A program made the translations under genes and the position numbers. A stretch of 64,000 nt of DNA from Deltaproteobacteria bacterium (GTDB lineage Bacteria; Desulfobacterota; BSN033; UBA1163): assembly GCA_016875255.1 (NCBI GenBank), contig VGRU01000001.1, positions 1 through 64,000 of the forward strand, read 5' to 3'. The notes below the pieces were generated by a model. That model made no database searches, had not been told where the DNA came from, and saw only the letters and a program-made list of their open reading frames with translations. Each line of letters begins with the position of its first letter. Positions within the stretch are counted from its first letter, which is position 1. Below, one piece after another: positions 49,478 to 58,382 of this stretch.

Positions 49478-50311
49478 CTATTGAAGTTTGAACTTGATGG
49501 GGAGGGTCCCCCATTGCTCTGACTGGCTCTGATCCCTTGGGAGAGGGGCAAATCGCCATTGCTTCAGGTACTGGCTTGCGATCCGTTCCAGCTCCGCATC
49601 TCCTTTGAGGGTAGGGATAACCCGGTCCACCATCCCGTTCGGCAACACCCAGACGGTCATCTCAATCTCCGCTTCCACCTTCACTTTGATCTGAGGAGGG
49701 GGCGGCCGTTCTAAAATTTTCCGTGTCACAAGAGGGCCCTTCATTCCCAATTGAAGATTTTCATCTAAGGCTCTTTCCAACGAAGGTTTCTCTTTTGTGA
49801 CCAGTAACCTCTCAATGATCTTCTCTTCGCCTCTGTCTTTCAACATCGGCATCTTCGAAGCCTCCTTCATCGATGGAACCGGGGGCTCCGGAATCAACTG
49901 ATCCTCTTTCTTCTTTAAATATTCTTTGAATTCCTTTTCCAGCTCTTTAAACTCCGGTGAACTCCGGAAAGTCTTCATCCTCTCTTCATCGGTGGCGGCT
50001 TCCACGTTTTTCGGTTTAGTCGGATATTCAGGGGCCAGAGATCGCCAATCCTGCTGCGCATTAGCCTCATCCATCTTCTTAAGGATGACTTCCTCCCGGA
50101 TCCTCTTCTCCTCCGGCGGAATCTCATCCCTCTTCTTCAACCCTAACACCTTTCTGGCTTCTCCGGTAAACTCTCGCCATCCCACTTCAAAGGGAAGTCG
50201 AAGGGTGGGAAGGGAAAGGAAGGCCGATACAAAAAAAACCATTCCAACGATGAGAAGGCAGATCAGAAAAGTGAGCCGTCTCTTTTCAAACCGTTTCCTA
50301 TCTTCTTTCAT
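49478..50311 (-). CDS. TonB-like energy transducer/periplasmic protein
   Basis: A 277-residue protein with a basic N-terminus and a single membrane helix (FLICLLIVGMVFFVSAFL, about 14-31), a long charged, proline-poor periplasmic linker with EPPVPS, and a C-terminal TonB-like domain with VWVLPNGMVDRVIPTLKGD and YLKQWRFAPL (about 255-265). TonB proteins pass energy to outer-membrane receptors, but short TonB-like modules also serve other envelope complexes. It overlaps the TPR gene stop by 4 bases (ATGA), so these two function together. Confidence 0.8.
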   Translation of the reverse strand: MKEDRKRFEKRRLTFLICLLIVGMVFFVSAFLSLPTLRLPFEVGWREFTGEARKVLGLKKRDEIPPEEKRIREEVILKKMDEANAQQDWRSLAPEYPTKPKNVEAATDEERMKTFRSSPEFKELEKEFKEYLKKKEDQLIPEPPVPSMKEASKMPMLKDRGEEKIIERLLVTKEKPSLERALDENLQLGMKGPLVTRKILERPPPPQIKVKVEAEIEMTVWVLPNGMVDRVIPTLKGDAELERIASQYLKQWRFAPLPRDQSQSEQWGTLPIKFKLQ

Positions 50312-53300
50312 TGCTGGGTCGGTCCCCCTTGAATCTGATCGAGCATCTTTTTAGCCACACGGCGTCTCTCCTCCCGGGTTGTTCTCTCAAGGAGTTTCTG
50401 ATAGATCTGTCTCGCCTCAGAAAAACGCTTCTCCTCCATATAGAGCGCCCCCAGCCTCAGAAGGGCCTCTTCCAACAATTCTGTGAGATGAGGATAGAGA
50501 TAAAGAATTTTAGAAAATTGAAGAATGGCCGCTTCCCTATTGCCCCCACTTGCATAAGCCTCCCCTAACTTGAACTGTGCCTGACTCGTCACCCTTTCTT
50601 CGGGGCCTCGTAAAGCGGCTGAAAACGAGGTGACGGCATCCGGGAATCTCTTCATCGTCAGACAGAGGAGCCCGATTCTCAAATAGGCTTCAAACCGCGC
50701 CTCATCCTGGGGAAACTTTTCAATAAACTCCTTCAAAATCTTCTCCGCTTCATCAAGCTTTCCCAGACCCCGATACGCTTCTTCCATCCCCCAATAGCTT
50801 CGCTTCGCCAGCGTCACTTGAGGATGATGCCTGACCAACCATTCGAATCGTTCCAGGGCCTTCGGGTAAGCCTTGAGAAGAAGGTGGAGTTCTCCGGCTT
50901 CCAGATAGGTCTCGGCAAGGAGATGGCTTTTAGGATGATTCTTAATGAACCTTTCCATTTCATCTGACGCCTCTGCCAATCGTCTCTCCGATTTCAGAAG
51001 AAGAGCGAAGCGAAATTGCGCCTCCTTCCCCCATTCGCTTTGTGGATAAAGCCGAATTAGGTCCTGATAGGTTTTTAAAGCCTTCTCTGTCATTTGGGAT
51101 TGCTGGTAGTATTCTCCTAATTGCATCAATGCCTGGCTTGCCAGCGGATGCTGGGGATAACGCTTTTGAAAAGCCTCGGCCCGTGCAATGAAGGATTCAT
51201 ATCTCTTTTCCTGAAAGAGGGCGAGGAGGATCCCATAATCAGCGTCGGGGGCCTCTTTTGATTTACCATGTTCCCTGGTGAGCCGTTGGTAGACTTGGAT
51301 CGCATTCCCGTACTGCTTAAGATTATAGAAGCTGTCTCCCACCTTTAATAGTGAGGAAGAAACAAAAGGGCTCTCAGGATATAATTGAAGAAGCCACTGA
51401 AATTCTTCGATGGCCCTGTCAAAATCTTTTTTTCGAAAGTAGGACCATCCCGTCCAGTATTGGGCCTCATCGTGAAATGGGCTTGATAGCGCGAATTTCC
51501 TCAATCCCTGAAAATGCTCCAATGCCTCATCAAACCGCTCTTCTCTGTAAGCGATCCACCCTAAAAGATAATAGCCCTTCTCTTTCCCCTCCTCCTCTTT
51601 CGAATCGACCAAACGTTTCAAATGGATCTTGGCCTGATCGTAATTGTTCTGGTTTAAATAACACTGGCCGATCAACAAGGCGATGGGAGGAGTGGACCGA
51701 TGTCCTGGAAACTCGGTTGCAACGTTAAGAAAATAATGATTGGCTTCCTTCCATTCCTTTCTCTGGAAGTGGTACCACCCGAGGTTAGTCAATCCCCGAG
51801 GATAGAAGATCGTATCTCCTTTTAATTGATCCACATAGTTGACACCATTCCTGTAATCTTCTTTCAATAGATGGCTCTCTGCCAGCCAGTAGAGGATTTC
51901 GTTCTTTTCCGTATAATTGGGAAATTCTTTGAGAAGTCTTTCCCAATATCCAATGGCTTCATCATATTGTTTTGTAAAGAAATGGCTGTATCCCAGCTTT
52001 GAATAGACTTGATCTTCAATATGGGCCTTTCTCTTCAACCACAATACATATCGGTAGGCACCAATGGCACCGGCATAATCTTTCTGATTGAAAAGGGATT
52101 CACCTAACATAAAATAGACCCATTCCTGGAAGTCGTTTTCAGGATAGGTCCTCAGGAACTGGCGAAAGGCGGAAACAGCATAAGTGTACTCTTTCTTCCT
52201 GAAATGGTATCGTCCTATATCGAATAGGCTCTGTTCGGCCCAGGGCGACGGAAGAAATTGAGAGAGAAATCTCTGATAATATTGGACTGCTTTTTCCACC
52301 TCGTCCTCTCCCAGATAAGTCCTCAACACTCCCCAGAAGATGGGATCTGACAGTTTTGTGTTTGGAAAGCCCAAAAGAATCTCTTCGAAAGTCTTCCTTC
52401 CCTCAGCATAACGCCCGAGAGAAACCTGACTCCAGGCCAGGGCATAAAGGCCGCCCTCTTCCAAAGGATGCCGGGGATACCGCCTTAAAAAGTTTTTGAA
52501 AAGGGTAATGGCTTCCTCATACTTCCGAAGCCTGAAGGTGTTGACCCCTAAGAGATATTCGGTCTCCGGTCTCCATATTCCTTCGGGATGTTTCTGGAGG
52601 TGGGTTTCCAATTCCCGGATGGACTCCTGATATCGGCCCAGATGGTAGAGACAGTATCCCGACCAGAAGAGCGATGATTGGGCGATGGAGAGAACAGGAT
52701 TCTTTTCATAAGCCAGGCGGAAGAATCGGCTTCCCTCTTCATACCCTCCCCGCATCAGTTCAATCCATCCGCAGGAATAGAGAGCATAGGGGATAAATTC
52801 ATTGTTAGGATATTCTTCGACGACCTTCTTAAAAAGGATGAAGGCCTCCTCCGTCTTCTCCTGATGAAACCTTACCTCTCCCATCCAGTAAATCGCAGAA
52901 CCTTTCAATAGGCCCTCGGGGTGTTCTTCGATGAGCCTCCGAAAAAGTTGTATGGCATCCTCATAATTCCCCTGGAGATATTGATGCCTTCCCCTCTCAT
53001 AAAAAGCCATCTCTCCAGTGGTCATCCCCCTCGTGATTCTACTCGTGTAGGCACAGCCTGGTTGAGTGGTGGAGGGGCTCATCTTCTTCATCGGCCCGAT
53101 TTGATCCTCCCTTAAACCAAAGGATCCTGCTGAAGGCTCCTCTTTGATCCCCTGAGCCACAATGATAGGAAGAGAAACCTCTCTTTCATCTGTCCACTTC
53201 GTCTCTTCTTTGCCTAAAAAAATAATCTCAGGGGTTCGACCCCGCCCCCGACTTTGGTCCTGGCCTTTTAGTAAGGAGAAAGAGAAGGTGATAGAAAGGA

Positions 53301-53340
53301 GGAGAAGAAGGCTTACTATCTTTGCTAACTTAATGAACAT
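50308..53340 (-). CDS. Large exported TPR protein
   Basis: A 1010-residue protein with an N-terminal signal peptide (IVSLLLLLSITFSFSLL, about 8-24) and then about 22-25 tetratricopeptide/YbgF-like repeats (for example QGNYEDAIQLFRRLIEEHPEG near 123, QKDYAGAIGAYRYVL, KKDFDRAIEEFQWLLQLYPES). Each repeat gives two antiparallel helices, so the mature protein should be a long solenoid for protein interactions in the periplasm. Its operon partners are TonB-like and FtsB-like genes, so a structural envelope role is likely. A GC-rich linker of about 70 residues precedes the repeats. Confidence 0.85.
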   Translation of the reverse strand: MFIKLAKIVSLLLLLSITFSFSLLKGQDQSRGRGRTPEIIFLGKEETKWTDEREVSLPIIVAQGIKEEPSAGSFGLREDQIGPMKKMSPSTTQPGCAYTSRITRGMTTGEMAFYERGRHQYLQGNYEDAIQLFRRLIEEHPEGLLKGSAIYWMGEVRFHQEKTEEAFILFKKVVEEYPNNEFIPYALYSCGWIELMRGGYEEGSRFFRLAYEKNPVLSIAQSSLFWSGYCLYHLGRYQESIRELETHLQKHPEGIWRPETEYLLGVNTFRLRKYEEAITLFKNFLRRYPRHPLEEGGLYALAWSQVSLGRYAEGRKTFEEILLGFPNTKLSDPIFWGVLRTYLGEDEVEKAVQYYQRFLSQFLPSPWAEQSLFDIGRYHFRKKEYTYAVSAFRQFLRTYPENDFQEWVYFMLGESLFNQKDYAGAIGAYRYVLWLKRKAHIEDQVYSKLGYSHFFTKQYDEAIGYWERLLKEFPNYTEKNEILYWLAESHLLKEDYRNGVNYVDQLKGDTIFYPRGLTNLGWYHFQRKEWKEANHYFLNVATEFPGHRSTPPIALLIGQCYLNQNNYDQAKIHLKRLVDSKEEEGKEKGYYLLGWIAYREERFDEALEHFQGLRKFALSSPFHDEAQYWTGWSYFRKKDFDRAIEEFQWLLQLYPESPFVSSSLLKVGDSFYNLKQYGNAIQVYQRLTREHGKSKEAPDADYGILLALFQEKRYESFIARAEAFQKRYPQHPLASQALMQLGEYYQQSQMTEKALKTYQDLIRLYPQSEWGKEAQFRFALLLKSERRLAEASDEMERFIKNHPKSHLLAETYLEAGELHLLLKAYPKALERFEWLVRHHPQVTLAKRSYWGMEEAYRGLGKLDEAEKILKEFIEKFPQDEARFEAYLRIGLLCLTMKRFPDAVTSFSAALRGPEERVTSQAQFKLGEAYASGGNREAAILQFSKILYLYPHLTELLEEALLRLGALYMEEKRFSEARQIYQKLLERTTREERRRVAKKMLDQIQGGPTQQ

Positions 53341-53358
53341 AGCATCGCTCTATTTTTT

Positions 53359-53388
53359 AACCTATCAGAAAGATTGAAGGATTGTCAA
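53359..53388 (-). promoter_or_regulatory. Candidate promoter for the TPR operon
   Basis: Read on the minus strand, TTGACA (53388-53383) and TAGGTT (53364-53359) are 18 bases apart, upstream of the TPR start at 53340. The -35 element is part of a GGGTTGAC repeat also found before waaF. Weak -10; sequence-only evidence. Confidence 0.35.
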
Positions 53389-53440
53389 CCCTTCGGCTCT
53401 TGTTGCCTAAAGATCAGAAGGTCTGCTCAGGGTTGACCCC
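53384..53440. repeat. TCAACCCTTCG / CAGGGTTGACCC inverted repeat pair
   Basis: Second copy of the pair seen at 46411-46470 (TCAACCCTTCGGCTC and CTCAGGGTTGACCCCGA). The intergenic gap 53341-53707 also has tandem ATTCGTGAAATT / GAATGACACGAATG degenerate repeats (about 53516-53645), typical filler sequence. Confidence 0.55.
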
Positions 53441-53670
53441 GAGTCCAATTTCATCTGTCACACTTTCGCTTCTTCTATATCCAACAAGATTTGGATTTTG
53501 TCGAAGGGTCAAGAATTGCGTAGAAAACGAATAGCACGAATGCAGCGAATGACACGAATGAGATTTATTCGTGAAATTTGTTTTCATTCGTGAAATTAGA
53601 CTAATCTTTCGTAAAATTCGTCCTTAGTAATCATTTTCATTATTCGTGTGTGCCATTTGGGCAATATGAA

Positions 53671-53698
53671 TTGACAATAATTTTACAACTATGATAAC
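53671..53698 (+). promoter_or_regulatory. Candidate promoter for the PIMT operon
   Basis: TTGACA at 53671-53676, 16-base spacer, GATAAC at 53693-53698. The predicted start of transcription near 53705 is almost at the GTG 53708, so the leader would be only a few bases. The same geometry is seen at 55536-55563. Confidence 0.45.
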
Positions 53699-53707
53699 CT
53701 ATTTTGA

Positions 53708-54448
53708 GTGGAGACAAAAGTCTATTTCATGCTCGTAGGAATATTGGTTTTTTCTGTTCTTGTCGGATGTGATGAAGACAGGAGGAATCCAACGTCGGAC
53801 TCCGGAAGGGATTTCAAAACCATGCGTGAAAAGATGGTTGAAACGCAGATTAAAAGCCGTGGAGTCAAGGACAGTCGGGTGCTCTCTGCCATGGTCAAGG
53901 TAGAACGCCATCGTTTCGTCCCAAAATCCTATGAGCCCCAGGCTTATACGGACCAACCTCTACCGATTGGAGAGGGCCAGACGATCTCCCAACCTTATAT
54001 CGTTGCCCTGATGTCGGAGTTGCTGGACCTTCGAGGTGGAGAAAAGGTTCTGGAGGTTGGAACAGGATCAGGCTACCAGGCAGCCATCTTAGCAGAATTG
54101 GTTGCGGAGGTTTATTCGATCGAGATTGTTGAATCCCTTGCCGTCTCTTCAAAGAATTTGCTCCTCGAACTGGGGTACCGGAATATTCAGGTAAAGGCAG
54201 GAGATGGTTATTTGGGATGGCCTGAGAGTGCTCCATTTGATGCCATCATCATCACCTGCGCACCTGACCACATCCCCAAACCTCTTCTCGATCAGTTAAA
54301 GGAAGGGGGGCGAATGGTCGTCCCTGTAGGAACCCATTCACAGGAATTGAAAAAAATCGTCAAACGATCCGGTAAGATCGAAACCACAGATGTGATCCCC
54401 GTCATCTTTGTCCCCATGACCGGTGAAGGTGTTAGGCAGAAGAAGTAA
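53708..54448 (+). CDS. pcm: Protein-L-isoaspartate O-methyltransferase with lipoprotein-like signal
   Basis: A 246-residue protein, about 30 longer than ordinary PIMT because of a hydrophobic N-terminal segment ending in LVGC (YFMLVGILVFSVLVGC, a lipobox). The enzyme part has MVKVERHRFVP (about 60-70), ISQPYIVALM (about 93-102), VLEVGTGSGYQAAILAEL (about 115-132, SAM loop) and TCAPDHIPKPLLDQLKEGG. It methylates isoaspartyl residues for repair; the lipobox suggests action outside the cytoplasm. GTG 53708 is chosen since the ATG at 53729 would remove the positive charge before the hydrophobic stretch. Confidence 0.88.
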   Translation: METKVYFMLVGILVFSVLVGCDEDRRNPTSDSGRDFKTMREKMVETQIKSRGVKDSRVLSAMVKVERHRFVPKSYEPQAYTDQPLPIGEGQTISQPYIVALMSELLDLRGGEKVLEVGTGSGYQAAILAELVAEVYSIEIVESLAVSSKNLLLELGYRNIQVKAGDGYLGWPESAPFDAIIITCAPDHIPKPLLDQLKEGGRMVVPVGTHSQELKKIVKRSGKIETTDVIPVIFVPMTGEGVRQKK

Positions 54449-54457
54449 CATGCGCGT

Positions 54458-55165
54458 ATGAAAAAAGAAGATCTTCCCTTTCCTCTCTCCCAAAATGAAA
54501 CTTTAGATTCCTTCTTCGATGGAAGACTAAAAATTCTTCAGAATAAAAAAGGATACCGTTTCTCCATCGATGCCGTACTGCTGAGTCAATTTGCCAAAAT
54601 TCGAAAGGGTGAGAAGGTCATTGACCTGGGAACAGGGTGTGGGATCCTTCCCTTTCTGCTCTCCCAGAAGGCAAAAACATCTCTTTTGGTCGGAGTGGAA
54701 ATCCAGAAGTCACTGGCTGATTGTGCAGCCAAGAACGTAATCTTAAACCATCTGGAGGATCGCCTGTCCATTCTTCACCAGGATTTTAGACAACTGAAAA
54801 CCTCATTTCCTCCGGGTTCTTTTCAAGTCGTCGTTTCCAATCCTCCCTACCGAAAATATCGGACCGGACGAATCAATCCCTCTGAGGAAAAATCCATTGC
54901 ACGGCATGAAATAAAGACAACCCTGAATGATCTCCTTTCGATCGCCGCCTATCTGCTGCCCCATAAAGGAAGAATTTATCTAATCTTTCCTGCCTCCAGG
55001 ACGGCTGACCTGTTGGAGGCGTTGAGAAAAAAAGACCTCGAACCCAAATGTGTTCAGTTCGTTCATTCCCATGTCGGCGAGAGCGCCAAGTTCATTCTCA
55101 TCGAATCAATCAAATCGAGCGGCGTTGAGCTGAACGTTATGCCTCCCTTGATCCTCCACTCATAG
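54458..55165 (+). CDS. tRNA1(Val) adenine-N6-methyltransferase-like (TrmN6/YfiC)
   Basis: A 235-residue methyltransferase with IDLGTGCGILPFLLSQ (about 49-64) as SAM loop and VVSNPPYRK (about 126-134) as the catalytic NPPY motif for N6-adenine methylation. FFDGRLKILQNKKGYRFSIDAVLLS near the start is typical of the YfiC/TrmN6 family, which modifies A37 in tRNA1Val. It starts 10 bases after the PIMT stop, so is in the same operon. Confidence 0.88.
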   Translation: MKKEDLPFPLSQNETLDSFFDGRLKILQNKKGYRFSIDAVLLSQFAKIRKGEKVIDLGTGCGILPFLLSQKAKTSLLVGVEIQKSLADCAAKNVILNHLEDRLSILHQDFRQLKTSFPPGSFQVVVSNPPYRKYRTGRINPSEEKSIARHEIKTTLNDLLSIAAYLLPHKGRIYLIFPASRTADLLEALRKKDLEPKCVQFVHSHVGESAKFILIESIKSSGVELNVMPPLILHS

Positions 55166-55574
55166 TGAAATTTCTAAAAAAACCATAAATCGCTGATTAC
55201 GCCCCTGCCTTATGTCAGGCAGGGATTATGGAATGATCTCATCGATTAAAACTAGCCAAAGATATTTGAAATTTCCCAATTATTTTCCTCCCCCTTCAAG
55301 GGGGAGGCTGGGAGGGGGATGGGTTTCTATTTCCTTATGAACCTCATCGCCCCATCCCCACCCTAACCCTCCCCTTGAAGGGGTGGGAAAATTTTTTAAG
55401 GCATCTTAAAAGGTCAGAGATAAATTCTCAAACTTATTGGTGTAAGAATATAAAGGTAAATCTGAGGAATCGTTTTTTAAAATCTGTGTAATCAGAGAGC
55501 GAACAGTTGTTTTTCAGAGCCCTCTTAAAATATTTTTGACAAGGGGTAATGGAATAGGATAATAAATTTAAGAG
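55166..55574. other. Intergenic region with dispersed repeats
   Basis: The 409 bases include a CTGCC..GGCAG palindrome with loop (55206-55226), two dyads of the CCTCCCCCTTCAAGGGGGAGG and CCCTCCCCTTGAAGGGGTGGG type (about 55286-55392) and the AATCTGTGTAATCAGAGAGCG..TTTTTCAGAGC repeat (about 55485-55530) shared with the breakpoint at 1631. No gene. Confidence 0.55.
55536..55563 (+). promoter_or_regulatory. Sigma70-type promoter for the polyprenyl synthase gene
   Basis: TTGACA (55536-55541) and GATAAT (55558-55563) with a 16-base spacer match the consensus at 11 of 12 positions. Transcription would start near 55570, only about five bases before ATG 55575, suggesting a nearly leaderless mRNA (an AAGAG precedes the ATG). 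Confidence 0.55.
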
Positions 55575-56591
55575 ATGAACACGTTGAACGTTTCCATTTC
55601 AAACACCGATGAGAAATCCCGTCTTGAAGAAATCCTCCAATGGGTCGGAGAGGATCTGAAGAAGGTCGATCTTGAGTTCCGTAGAAATTTAAGTTCCCCC
55701 GTCCCCATCATCTCTGCCATCGGAGAACATCTTCTCCTCAGTGGAGGGAAAAGGCTTCGTCCTATTCTGCTCCTGCTTTCTGCCAGGGCATGCGGATATC
55801 AAGGAGAGGCGCATATCTCCATGGCCAGTTTGATCGAATTCATCCATACGGCTACCCTTCTCCATGACGATGTGGTGGACCACGCCGATCTGAGAAGAGG
55901 CATGGAGTCGGCCAATGCCAAGTGGGGCAACGAGGCTTGTGTGCTGGTTGGGGATTTCCTCTTTACAAAGTGTTTCTCCCTGCTGGTCGATAATGGAAAT
56001 CGAAAAATCCTCCAGGCGGTTGCCAGAGCCACAACCCTCATGGCAGAAGGGGAGCTGGAGGAACTTATCAAAACCAATGATCTCTCCACCACAGAAGGAG
56101 ACTATTTTTCAATCATCAAACGAAAGACAGCCACACTCTTCGCTGCAGCCACCCAGGTCGGTGCCATCCTCGGAGAAGCGCCCGAGGAAATGGAGAAGGC
56201 ATTGCTTGATTTTGGAATGGACATCGGGGTCGCCTTCCAGTTGATTGATGATAGTTTAGACTATACCTCCAGAGAGAAGGAATTCGGGAAGAAGATAGGT
56301 ATCGATCTTCAGGATGGAAAGATCACGCTTCCCCTGATTTACATCCTTAAACATTGTGATGAAAAAGAGTCAGCCCTTATCCACGAAGCCATCCTTTCCG
56401 ATCCCATAACCAAGGAAACTTTCTTCCAGGTCATCCACCTAATAGAAAAATACCGCGGTTTAGCCTACACCTGGGAAAAGGCGAAAGAATATGTCGCAAA
56501 AGCAAAAGGGCACCTCCGTCACCTCCCTGCCTCAAGAGAGAAGGAGGCTCTTCTTTCATTATCCGATTTTGTCTTGGAAAGGAAGTTGTAG
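55575..56591 (+). CDS. ispB: Polyprenyl diphosphate synthase (octaprenyl/heptaprenyl type)
   Basis: A 338-residue E-type prenyltransferase. The first Asp-rich motif LLHDDVVDHADLRRG (about 97-111) and the second QLIDDSLDYT (about 225-234) bind Mg-diphosphate; GGKRLRPILLLLSA (about 57-70) binds IPP. It makes the long isoprenoid tail for quinones (and possibly carrier lipids). There is a strong promoter directly upstream and its own intergenic region, so it is likely transcribed with trxA and the TlpA-like gene. Confidence 0.9.
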   Translation: MNTLNVSISNTDEKSRLEEILQWVGEDLKKVDLEFRRNLSSPVPIISAIGEHLLLSGGKRLRPILLLLSARACGYQGEAHISMASLIEFIHTATLLHDDVVDHADLRRGMESANAKWGNEACVLVGDFLFTKCFSLLVDNGNRKILQAVARATTLMAEGELEELIKTNDLSTTEGDYFSIIKRKTATLFAAATQVGAILGEAPEEMEKALLDFGMDIGVAFQLIDDSLDYTSREKEFGKKIGIDLQDGKITLPLIYILKHCDEKESALIHEAILSDPITKETFFQVIHLIEKYRGLAYTWEKAKEYVAKAKGHLRHLPASREKEALLSLSDFVLERKL

Positions 56592-56657
56592 ATAATAGTT
56601 ATGAGTTATGAATGATGAGTTTTAAGTTTAGAATTTTAAAATAGAGGAGCCAAGAAA

Positions 56658-56990
56658 ATGGGAAACGAATCAGATCTGCTTCAGGTGAACGAAAAGAATT
56701 TTGGATCGGAGGTTCTTCAGTCTGGCATCCCGGTACTGGTCGACTTCTGGGCGACCTGGTGTGGACCCTGTCGTGCGATCAGCCCGATCGTTGAAGAGCT
56801 GGCAAAAGAATTTTCAGGCAGGGTCAAAATTACCAAACTGAATGTGGATGAAAATCCTTCCATACCCGGTCAGTATGGCGTGCGTGGAATTCCCACCCTC
56901 ATTCTCTTTAAAGAAGGAAAGGTCTTTGATCAGATTGTCGGATCTGTTCCTAAGGCCCGCTTAAAGACCATGATTGAAAAAGCCCTGTAG
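56658..56990 (+). CDS. trxA: Thioredoxin
   Basis: A 110-residue thioredoxin with the active site WATWCGPCRAIS (about 29-40), the cis-Pro loop GIPTLILFKEG (about 76-86), and otherwise normal length. It reduces cytoplasmic disulfides. GAGGAGCC precedes ATG 56658. The TlpA-like gene starts 20 bases after its stop. Confidence 0.93.
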   Translation: MGNESDLLQVNEKNFGSEVLQSGIPVLVDFWATWCGPCRAISPIVEELAKEFSGRVKITKLNVDENPSIPGQYGVRGIPTLILFKEGKVFDQIVGSVPKARLKTMIEKAL

Positions 56991-57009
56991 GAGTAATAAC
57001 GGACCACCC

Positions 57010-57537
57010 ATGACGATGCAGAAACCTTTTTTTAGATATGTCTTCGTATTTGGCTTTTGTCTGGCACTGGCCTTAGCATTTCCCCGTTGCGGTGGAAAAC
57101 CACAAGAATCAACTTTGGCCCCTGACTTCAGGCTAAAAACGACCGAAGGGCAGGACATTACCCTTTCCGAATTGAAAGGAAAGGTGGTCTTGCTCGATTT
57201 CTGGGCCACCTGGTGCGGCCCCTGCAAGGAATCGATCCCCCATCTCATCCAGCTTTACAAAGATAATAAGGAAAAAGGATTTGAATTGATCGGGATGAGT
57301 ACGGATAAGGCAGGAGATACAGAGATGGTCCGCCGCTTTATCCATTCGATGGATATCCCTTATCCCATCATCATGACGCCGGAGGAAGTATCCAGAAATT
57401 ACAAAGTGACCGGCCTTCCAACGACTTTTTTAATAGATAAGAAAGGTAAGGTTCGGGAGAAGATTGTTGGATTTAATAGTGCGATTGGTCAGCAGATTGC
57501 GGCAAGGGTATCAGAACTCACCTCAGAAAACCCCTAA
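57010..57537 (+). CDS. TlpA/ResA-like exported thioredoxin-fold protein
   Basis: A protein of about 175 residues. Hydrophobic segment about 8-22 (YVFVFGFCLALALAF) is followed by a Cys (PRCGG), so it is probably a signal peptide or a poor lipobox. The AhpC/TSA-like domain has PDFRLKTTEGQDITLSEL, the redox motif WATWCGPCKESIP (about 67-79) and GLPTTFLIDKKGKV (about 138-151). It should be an extracytoplasmic disulfide reductase, for instance in cytochrome c maturation. ATG 57010 is used; 57016 is possible. Confidence 0.87.
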   Translation: MTMQKPFFRYVFVFGFCLALALAFPRCGGKPQESTLAPDFRLKTTEGQDITLSELKGKVVLLDFWATWCGPCKESIPHLIQLYKDNKEKGFELIGMSTDKAGDTEMVRRFIHSMDIPYPIIMTPEEVSRNYKVTGLPTTFLIDKKGKVREKIVGFNSAIGQQIAARVSELTSENP

Positions 57538-57599
57538 TCCCCGGCTTGCCGGGGAAATCCGAATCTCAAAATTCGGGCGAAGCGTCCAGCAGGACCAAT

Positions 57600-57720
57600 T
57601 CGAAACAATCTCAAAAGGACAATCTTACAATGTTCAAAACAGATAATAGTTTGAGATATTTGAATTTTGGAAATTCGAATTTGTTTCGGATTTCGATATT
57701 CGAATTTCGAATTTAGCTTT
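57600..57720. repeat. TTCGAATTT/AAATTCGAA degenerate repeats
   Basis: Clustered TTTGAATTTTGG, AAATTCGAATTTG, TTTCGATATTCG units fill the gap between convergent genes. Comparable TTTCGAATTTCGG sequence is at about 45219-45260, close to the end of waaF. No gene; the pairing of such units may aid termination. Confidence 0.45.
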
Positions 57721-57722
57721 TG

Positions 57723-58316
57723 TTACTTCTTTTTCCGTTCTTCGTATAATTGGAGATAACCCTCGATTAACTTCTGGGAATCTACATTGAGCACCCGGGC
57801 ATAACCCTTTAAAAACCCCTTCAGATAAACTGGAACAGGAAGACAATCCAGGTTTTCCTCCTCAATCCACTCCAGCGTTTTGATGTTGATCTTTGTTTCG
57901 CTGGAGATGGCTTTGAGGTCGATTCCTAATTTCTCACGGAGTTGTTTTAGCGACTTTCCTCGATAGGGCATTTCCCCTATCGCAAGGGAAAGATCCGTAA
58001 AAGAAAGACTTTCTTTGATCTCCGAAGGCTGGGCGAGTTTTTCTGCCTGTTTTCCTTTTGGAGATCGTTCTATGAGATGGGAGTGCGACTGGTCATAGTT
58101 TCTCCGCAATGCTTCATCCATTAAAACGCGATAAGCCTCGTCAACAGACGCTTGTATCCTCTTCATCTCTTCTTCCGAGAATAGAGAGTAGACCGCCAGA
58201 GAATCGGAATGAAAGGTCTCCTTCGCATGCTCATAAGCCTGTTGGATTTCTTTTACAGTCGCATCGGGGCTTACCTCAAGAATTTCATAATGGGTCTGTT
58301 CCTCGATCCGTTTCAT
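57723..58316 (-). CDS. J-domain + RodZ-like helix-turn-helix protein
   Basis: A 197-residue soluble protein. Residues about 1-75 form a J domain (HYEILEVSPDATVKEIQQAY), but the essential HPD triplet is HSD (FHSDSL, about 36-41). Residues about 115-190 form a RodZ/Xre-type helix-turn-helix (KSLKQLREKLGIDLKAIS, then YLKGFLKGYARVLN). A HTH joined to a J domain without a membrane segment occurs in some deltaproteobacteria. It lies next to a MinD-like gene; the pair may act in cell organisation or regulation. The HSD change should weaken coupling to DnaK. Confidence 0.78.
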   Translation of the reverse strand: MKRIEEQTHYEILEVSPDATVKEIQQAYEHAKETFHSDSLAVYSLFSEEEMKRIQASVDEAYRVLMDEALRRNYDQSHSHLIERSPKGKQAEKLAQPSEIKESLSFTDLSLAIGEMPYRGKSLKQLREKLGIDLKAISSETKINIKTLEWIEEENLDCLPVPVYLKGFLKGYARVLNVDSQKLIEGYLQLYEERKKK

Positions 58317-58382
58317 CTATTTAGAGCCCTAAATTAAGGCTCCCCTCCTTCTTCTCAGACTAAGATGATGGTCGATAGAAAT

